A DNA stretch of 64,000 nucleotides from Siphlonurus alternatus. Lineage: Eukaryota; Arthropoda; Insecta; Ephemeroptera; Siphlonuridae. The DNA lies in NCBI GenBank assembly GCA_949825025.1, contig OX463781.1, forward strand, positions 43,145,469-43,209,468. Direction: 5' to 3'. The notes beneath the pieces were generated by a model. The model ran no database searches. It was not told the origin of the DNA and worked only from the letters and a program-made list of their open reading frames with translations. A program made the position numbers and the translations under genes. Shown piece by piece: positions 14,370-23,095 of this stretch. How positions within the stretch are numbered: position 1 is the stretch's first letter; each line of letters opens with the position of its first letter.

Positions 14370-16390
14370 TTCTTACTGATTGGGATAAAATTATGAAATT
14401 AATTTTCAAGGTGTAATCGACCCTCCTAAAAACTTGGAAATAATTTTAGATTTTCTCCCCGACGCACCCCTGAGGGTGCATGGAGAACTACCCCGAAAAA
14501 CAATCTTTCTTTAAAATTGTGCTAAAATTATGAAATTAATTTTCAAGGGGTAATCAACCTTCCTGAACTCGGAATTTTTTTTAGATTTTCTCCCCGACGC
14601 ACCCCTGAGGGTGGAGAACTACCCCGAAAAACAATTTTCCTTAAAAATTGTGCTAAAATTGTGAAATTAATTTTCAAGGGGCAATTGACCCTACTGAACT
14701 CGGAAATAATTTTAGATTTTCTCCCCGACGCACCCCTGAGGGTGGAGAACTACCCCGTAAATCAATTTTCCTTAAAAATTGTGCTAAAATTATGAAATTA
14801 ATTTTCAAGGGGTAATCGACCCTACACTGAAGTCGGAAATAATTTTAGACTTTCTTCCCGACGTACATCTGAGGGTGGAAACCTACCCCTAAAATCCATT
14901 TTCCTTAAAAATTGTGCTAAAATAAAAAAATTAAATTTTCAAGTGTTTATTAACCCCTCTGAAACTCGGAAATAAATTTAGACTTTTTCCTCGACGCAAC
15001 CCTGAGGGTCAACGGCTACCCACCATATCCTTCTTTCTTAATAATCGAGTTGAAATTGTGAATTAAATTTTTATTCGGGATTTATCGAAATTTTTCAGAG
15101 AAAAAGTATCCCAGACTCACTTTTTCACTTGCAGTATATGATGATGGTTTCACTCAATGTGTTCAGCACCGTTAATTGGCGTGATGGCACATGTTGGTCC
15201 GCTCAACGAGGCTATGTGTGTAGGTGCATGGCCTCTAACATCTGAGTTGTGACCAATTCCATGCAACGTCTTATCTCCACTTTCTGTTCGTCAATTGGTC
15301 TCAAATCTCTTCTTGTAAACCTTTTGCTTCAGAAAGAGATTTGAGACCATTGACGAGCTGAAAGTGATAGACGTTATGTGGAATTGATGGTCACACCTTA
15401 GTTGTTAATTAAAGTCACACATAGCCTCATTGGGCAGAGTGCAGACCCCAACATGAGCCTTCACGCCATGTAATTATTATAACGGTGGACATCCATCATC
15501 ATACTGCAAGTAAAGAGGCGAGTCTGATATATTTTTTTTCTATGAAAAATTACGATAAATCCCGAAAAAAATTTAATTCACAATTTCAACTCGGTTATTA
15601 AGAAAGAAGGATACGGTGGGTAGCCGTTTACCCTCAGGGTTGCGTCGGAGAGAAAATCTAAAATTATTTCCGACTTCAGTAGGGTCGATTTACCCCTTGA
15701 AAATTATTTTCATAATTCTAGCATATTTTTTAAGGAAAATTGAATTTCGGGGTAGTTTTCCATCCTCAGGGGTGCGTCGGGAAGAAAATTTAAAATTATT
15801 TCCGAGTTCAGGAGGGTCAATTGCCTCTTGAAAATTAATTTCATAATTTAAACACAATTTTTAAGGAAAGTGGATTTTAGGGGTAGGTCTCCACCCTCAG
15901 GGGTGCGTCAGGGAGAAAATTTAAAATTATTTCCGACTTCAGTAGGGTTGATTACCCCTTGAAAATAAATTTTATAATTTTAGCACAATTTTTAAGGAAA
16001 GTGGATTTTAGGGGTAGTTCTCCACCCTCAGGGGTGCGTCGAGGAGAAAATTTAAAATTATTTCCGAGTTCAGGAGGGTCAATTACCTCTTGAAAATTAA
16101 TTTCATAATTTTAGCACAATTTTTAAGGAAAGTGGATTTTAGGGGTAGGTTTCCACCCTCAGGGGTGCGTCAGGGAGAAAATATAATATTTTTTTCTAAT
16201 TTAGGAAGGTCGATTACCCCTTGAAAATTAATTTCATAATTTTAGCACAATTTTTAAGGAAAGTGGATTTTAGGGGTAGTTCTCCACCCTCAGGGGTGCG
16301 TCGGGGAGAAAATCTAAAATTATTTCTTGGTTCAGGAGGGTTGATAACCCCTTGAAAATTAAGTTCTATAATTTTAGCTCGTTTATTAAA
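14370..16390. mobile_element. 2-kb fold-back with tandem-repeat arms
   Basis: The left arm (about 14370-15060) holds five units and the right arm (about 15545-16390) six inverted units of roughly 131-135 bp. Each is marked by GACGCACCCCTGAGGGTG or its complement. The arms flank a second palindrome (about 15110-15535) centred near 15325. This architecture, inverted terminal arrays of short direct repeats around a spacer, resembles foldback-type transposons. No transposase frame is present. The spacer's arms also pair (CTCACTTTTTCACTTGCAG against its complement near 15510). Confidence 0.85.
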
Positions 16391-17015
16391 AAAAGTGGAA
16401 AATACTAATAGGTCTGAATAACGGGGTATACGGCCGGGTAGCACTCCAGGGGTGTGCGTGGTAGAGGTGGTGCCACGGGGGTGTGGTAATGAATCTGTAT
16501 TAATTAATTATTTCAAAGGTGTAAATTAATTACCTATTGTATGAAGTTTTCTCCATAAAATTCTTATAAATTTTCAAATTGTTACATCTCGGTCATATTC
16601 ATTGGAAAAACTTTTCGTATTTCCTATGGGGGAAAAAAAACACCCCTGAAAAGGCTGAAAGGGGTGCGATTGGCTCCAATAATATTGTAAAGACCCTGAA
16701 TTTAATTTGACAGCTGGTGCGTCAAATTTTACGTTTTTATGTAAGCTTCTAATCGCACATTATCAAATTATTAACCTGCTTTTCATACTCCATATTTCTT
16801 TCGAGCCGCATTACGTCCGCCATTTTGTGACGTCATCACTCTGCAGACAGCGCCGCCATCGGTCATTTCGTTCGAGAATACTAGACATAAATATACATTA
16901 TATTAACAGACACATTTTTTTCTTTATACAATAAATATAATTGCAAAAATTTTAATATACATTATCATTGCATATAATTTGCATTTTATGTATACACTTT
17001 ATTAAGGATATCGTA

Positions 17016-17023
17016 TATTTTAT
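17016..17023. repeat. Left target-site duplication TATTTTAT
   Basis: Eight bases directly outside the left inverted repeat, identical to 28035-28042 outside the right one. The preceding A (17015) equals the final A of the element (28034), so a 9-bp duplication is equally compatible. AT-rich sequence lowers the weight of the match, but its exact placement at both termini makes chance unlikely. Confidence 0.75.
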
Positions 17024-17220
17024 TAGGGCTGTAAATAACCGAGAAAAATGTTTAACCGGTGACCGTCAACTTTTAACCGGTTTTTAATCAAACCGAAGTT
17101 CGATTAAAAACCGCCCAGAATTGTGAAAATTTTTCATCGATTAAAAAAACCGTCTAATCGATATCGGTTAATTTTATTCGATCGGTTAATTATTTGAATT
17201 TATTTGATCGGTTAATTTAA
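17024..17220 (+). repeat. Left terminal inverted repeat and subterminal motif cluster
   Basis: It starts with TAGGGCTGTAAAT and continues with several copies of TAACCG/CGGTTA and related forms, in both orientations. The cluster stops at about 17220, where the sequence changes character (GGGGATTGGGTGCAG). Clustered subterminal repeats are typical transposase-binding regions in cut-and-paste elements; binding here is inferred. Confidence 0.7.
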
Positions 17221-18337
17221 GGGGATTGGGTGCAGAAATCTAGTTTTTTGCTCACTTTGCGTCGCTCTAGCTCCTGTTCTATTAAATTTAAAATTACTTG
17301 AATTTTTTTTCGCAAACAAAACATACTTCGGAACGATATTTGTTTATTAAAACTCAATTAATTGCATCACATTTTTAATTAAAATTAATCAAAAATGGCT
17401 CTGGCCGAAAATATGATGCATCTTTGGGATGTGATCGTGTCTACAAAATATTACTATTTTTGAAAATATATTTTTTTTTAGATTCTTTAAAACTTCTTTT
17501 AGCGCACAATTTTGGAATTTTTTGGAAAAATAAAGTTTTTAGCCCGCATTATTTTTTCGCGTATATAGTTCTATTTTCGCTATATTTATAACAAGGAAAT
17601 AAAATACATGCCATGATTTTAAACACTATTTAGTAAAATTGTGCACTAGATATAGCCAAGTATAGTTGAAATAATAATAAAAAAATACGATCGTACTGAT
17701 ATTGGACGCAGGATCAATTCCCAAGTTTTTATCCTATTTGCCCTGTGTATAAGAAGCTTGGCATTTTGGTGGCTAGAGGCGCGTCAATCGCAGAGCGACT
17801 GCGATGGTTGAGCCGAGGTAGCGATGTCTTTCTACTTCTTTGTAAGCAACCTTGACTGCAACGCGGCAGGGGAGGGGGAGCAAACAACCTGCAAATAGCG
17901 CTTGAATGGAAATGACCATAGGCGGGAAAGGGTGAAGAAACTCTGTAAACTCACATTCATTAGGGAATAATTTGACGTCATGCGACCCTTCCATTAGTAT
18001 TATATTGTAGAAAAATGAAAATGGTTCGTGACGTCAAGTTATTTCTAAATGAATAATATGACTGCAGCAAGAACGTGCAGTATGCCCTAAAATTTCTTTT
18101 AAAGAGATTATAAAATAACCCTTATGTATACTTCATCCACACAAAAGTTTCTGCTGCTTCCGAGAATCCGAACTTACAATTAGTTGCAATGCTAGGCGGC
18201 CAGAGAGGTCCAGAGAGTAGGTCAGTTATCGTCACATCTCTCATTCGTAAACAAGCGAAACATAGTTATAATGTACGTAGCTTTGTATATAAAATTATTG
18301 CTCCAAAATTTGAAGGAATTTATGATTTCTTAATTAA
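17221..18337 (+). other. 5' region of the transposon (leader and promoter candidate)
   Basis: About 1.1 kb between the left terminal repeats and the start codon with no open frame of note. At 17765-17995 there is a locally GC-richer stretch. It is followed by two TGACGTCA octamers at 17973-17980 and 18029-18036, the second within an imperfect dyad with the first (AATTTGACGTCA and TGACGTCAAGTT). These could be CREB/ATF-type promoter sites of the gene; no clear TATA box was recognised. Confidence 0.35.
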
Positions 18338-18777
18338 ATGGGTAGTAAACGTGCACGTGCTAGAAGAGTGGAAAAAGGAAGAAAAACAAGTAAAAAATCA
18401 AAAGCAAATGTGCTACGATGGGAAGTTATGAAGAACAAGGCGGCAAAAAAAGAAGAAGGAACTGTAAATACTACAAATGTGCTACCCCAAGAACTCTCAT
18501 CTTACAGCGATGAAATTGCGAGTTCAGTTGACACCTCATCAGTGCAGAGTGTTGTGATTGCGCAATCTCTATCCTCGGAGAGCATCGTGTGCCCTGTGTC
18601 TCCGACTCAGCTGGAGTCCCCGCCTTGTTCACCACCTCTCATACCTTGTCCAGACACCCCTACCCATGATACAGTACGTGCTCCAAGCCCACGCACGCCG
18701 GCGCCGTGCACCTCTACACCTCTGGGAGCTACCCAATATACTCCGAGCACAAGTCAACTATTTGAAACAATATCAAG
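18338..18777 (+). CDS. Exon 1: basic N-terminus and Ser/Pro-rich linker
   Basis: Codes for residues 1-146 plus two bases of codon 147. It opens with MGSKRARARR and further Lys/Arg clusters, fitting a nuclear localisation signal and DNA contact. It then becomes a low-complexity Ser/Thr/Pro segment, probably a disordered linker. It ends TCAAG|GTAATT, a good splice donor; reading on would hit a TAA within two codons. Confidence 0.75.
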
Positions 18778-19407
18778 GTAATTAGGAACATAATAAAATG
18801 CATTATGAAATTATTTTTGATAAATAAAATTTAACGCAGTTTGGAATTAAAATATTTAAGTATTTTTTCTGCATCAATTATAATTACTAATTATAGAACG
18901 TTCTGTGCTTCATTTTTTTTATAAGATAAACGAGGATTAAATAAAACAATAAAAAATTATTGATTGAGATCTTATACTAAGTATAAAAATGATCAATGAT
19001 TATCTAGTGTATATAATATGGTATATGAATGAATGAAGAACTGTGTGTATTGTTTATCAAAAAATATTATTAATCGTTATATAAATTTACCGAATTATAA
19101 TATATTATTAAATTGAAATTATAATTATAACTTTATTATAATCAAATAATATAAAAAATTTAATACTTGACAAAATAAATTATTTATTTATTTAATTTAA
19201 CGCAATAAAATGCAGAATATTTTTAATTATCTAAAACATCTAACAGCTAGTATCATTTAAAAGATCTGTTCATAGACCCCGCCCGAGTGGTGTACATTTT
19301 GTGCACATGATCGACCTTATGTCCAAGTGCGTACGGTCGATTTGATGCAGAATTTGTATACTGGAGAGAAATTCCATATGTCCTCCATCCTTTCTTTTCC
19401 CCACCTC

Positions 19408-19493
<86 letters not shown>

Positions 19494-21573
19494 GCTCTCA
19501 CTCTCACTCTCAAAGTTGCGTGGATCTTATCCTATTCCCTTGTTTGTAAAAGTTGTTACGATAAAAAAATTTATGAGCATTATGTTTTCTGCAAAACGTA
19601 TTGGGAATATCTTTCCTAAGGAAATTAATGTACATGACGTTTGCATAGCCTATTCTTTTATGCAATGTATTAGAGGTTTGCACGGGCCCGGCAGATATTA
19701 TTCTAATATGTTAATATTCTAAATAAATTAATTTTATTTTCAGAGGCTTCCAGTCCAGCATCGCTGCTGATGAACCACTGCCCTATGAAATTGAATACGT
19801 AAAACCTCCGCCGAGATCTCCTGCATCGAAAGGACTGCGTGTGGTGGATTCAAATCATCTCATCACTGAGTTGCTGCGGATTTCTCGACACCACAATAGC
19901 AAGTGTACTTGTGGCGTGCTTGCACTACGGGAAGAAAAGAGGAGGATAGGACTCAAAGCTACTTTTATTCTCAACTGCTCAACTTGCAACCGTGAATACA
20001 CCGTGTCTTCTTTGCCCAAGAATGCAAGTGACCTCAACATCAATGCAGTGTGGGGAGCACTTAGTACAGGCATCGGGCATACCCAGTTACAAGATATATT
20101 CGCATGCATGGATGTGCCCATCATGTGTCGACAGTTGTTCGGAAAACTTACAACAAAATTGAAGGAGGTAATATTACTAATATTATTTAACTTTCTTCGC
20201 GTTCCAATTTTTTTAAGATTTTATTATATTTATGTATAGATTCAATATATAATAATATAATTTATATAATTTAATATAATATAATATAATATAATATAAT
20301 ATAATATAATATAATATAATATAATATAATATAATATAATATAATATAATATAATATAATATAATATAATATAATATAATATAATATAATATAATATAAT
20401 ATATTATAATATAATATAATATAATGTATAACATAATATATTATATATAAGCATGGGGACATTGTCTGACATAGAATGCATGAAAGAGTGTCTCCCATGT
20501 ATGTCTTCCATGTATTTTTTTGGGTGGAAGACATACATGGAAGACACTCTTTCATGCATTCTATGTCAGACAATGTCCCTATATGCTTTACTATAGCAGA
20601 TATAACAATAATTTTTATCAACAATATTAGCACATTAATTACAAATTTGGAGGTTACTTTATTAATAAACAACAATGGCTATCAATGTAAAGAAATTATT
20701 GTTTTCTAATATATTAATTAATAGGGTCAATAATCAAAATAATAAATTCAATTTGCATGTAAATTCAATGACAATAACAAATATTTATTTTTCAGACATG
20801 GGACGATCAGATGATCGAGGAGATGAAAAAGGCAGGCAGGAAGGCGCGTGACCTGGCAATCGCACGCAATGACATAGATCCAGATGGTATCCCATTCATA
20901 ACGGTCCTACTCGACGGTGGTTGGATCAAGAGATCATACGGACACAACTACAGCTCCCACGGATGCACGGTACGTTTGTGTACATCCAATATCACAATTT
21001 ACACTTTGAGGAAGCACGAATGTTACATCATCTTAAAATGTTCGCCTTGCAGCTAGAGACCAATGGATGCAGCATTGTCATTAATTTAGGGTTGTTTGAT
21101 ACAATGGCGTAACTACAAAATGTGGGCCCGGAGGCCTGTTCGGGCCCCTTCGCCGCGAAGTGGCGGCTCCGGACTCCAGAGGGTGGGGGGTGGGTGGGGG
21201 AGAGAACTCCGCCGGAGTCAAAAAAATTTAGGAAAAGTAGGCGTGGCACTTTTTTTGTAATCAAGAAAATAACACATTTAAGTCAAATTTAATATTTGGG
21301 GGGCTAAAAATAATATACATAAAAATTTATGTATCCTGAATTAGCAGTGTTCAAAATTTTCAAAAGGATTTGAAAGGATTTTCAAAATCCTTGCTCTTTG
21401 CTAATTGTAAGGGACTTAGTGATTAACAAGACCGCAATATATTTTTATTGTACACCGTCGATAAATATTATTTTGGGCTATGCTCGTTTAAATTTGATTA
21501 TTAATTGAAATGATCAAATCGGAAAAAGCAATAACAAAGTAAATGACAATAAACAAACAAACAAACAAACAAA

Positions 21574-21624
<51 letters not shown>

Positions 21625-21627
21625 ATG

Positions 21628-21668
<41 letters not shown>

Positions 21669-23029
21669 TCAAATAAATATATATTTATTAATTAATGAAT
21701 TAATTAATTAATTAATAATGAAATTAAAACCATGTATTGGTTATTTCATCACAACATTCAAATTTTTTTCTAATTGATTTTCTCCCTCTTCTTGTTTCAG
21801 GGTGTTATAATATGCTACGAGACGAAGGAAATACTCTACTACGATACGCGTGGGGACCGATGTGTACGATGTGACGTAGCAGAACGCATGCAAAAGGAAG
21901 TGCAAGAACATGACTGCCCTCGAAACTTCAGTGGACCTGCCACAGCAATGGAGTATGACATCATTGTAGAAGGCTTCAAATGTAGCATCACGATGCACGG
22001 TGTGCGCTACAAGTTTTTCGTCGCTGACGGTGACTCAAACGTTTACGCACAAATTAGGAGAAGTGTTCCTTACGGGAGAAGTGTGAGAAAGATTGAGTGT
22101 GCAAATCACAAGACCCGTTGCTTCACATCAAGCCTATTCAGGATAACCAAGAACACCAGTCTGCCTAGAACAGCTATTTCATCGCGTCAGTTGCTTGCAG
22201 AGAAAATCCCACGCATGACACATGGAGCACGCAGCGCAATACGCCACTGTGCTGAAGTGAAGGACTCGGTTGACGACTTGCGACATGACTTCTCCAACAT
22301 TCCAAATCACGTGTTTGGGGATCACAGCAAGTGTCGCCCCTACTTACGGCAGTTCTGCAAAACAGGGGAGAAAAATTTACTCCCTACACTGCACCCATCG
22401 GTCCTCGAGCAAATCCAACTTTCTCTCCAGCCCCTGATGGCCTGCGCCTCCACCCTCATATTGAACATGACCAGCAACCTTGCCGAAAGCTTTTTCAATC
22501 TGGTGTCCAAGACAAACAACGGCAAGCGCACTGACAATACTGGCAGTGACTCGTACAAGACGAGGGTGATTGCAGCGGGTCTCAACTTCCAGCGAGGAGC
22601 ACTGTGGCCACAAAGCCCGTACAAGAAACTTCACGGCAACAGTCCCGGGAAAGTCTTCAAAACTGTTCTCCAGCGCAAGCACGCTCAGCGAGTTTACAAT
22701 GCAGAGCGCCGAACGACTGTGCGGCCGACTAAACCCGTAGGTGTACAGGCAGACCAAAACTACGGGGCCGTCATTGACATGGAGGACATGGAACCTGAGG
22801 AACTGAAAAGAAAAATGAGAGAAAAAGAAGACAGCTTACAGGTATAGAAAACATTATGTTAATTGTAATCTAAATTACGCTATACATTGCCTCAATCTCA
22901 TATTTTTTCATTCAGTTTGGAGTATAATATTTATATCTTTATAATGTTTTAATTGTTTGTTTGTTTATTTGTTTATTTATTTATTTGCCTACTTACCTAC
23001 TTACCTACTTACCTACTTACCTACTTACG

Positions 23030-23095
<66 letters not shown>

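Noticed and set aside
14390..16390. CRISPR-like array of regularly spaced repeats
   Set aside because: Units are about 131-135 bp of continuous repeated sequence with no unique spacers, and the DNA is eukaryotic.
18189..18431. Alternative upstream start for the transposase gene (ATG at 18189)
   Set aside because: It is in a different frame from exon 1, and the exon 1 frame has a TAA immediately before the ATG at 18338.
19253..19513. Open frame of alternating Arg-Glu opposite the intron 1 (CT)n tract; similar Ser-Leu and Arg-Glu frames at 51.6, 52.3 and 56.8 kb
   Set aside because: Pure translations of CT/GA microsatellites, which lack stops in every frame; not genes.
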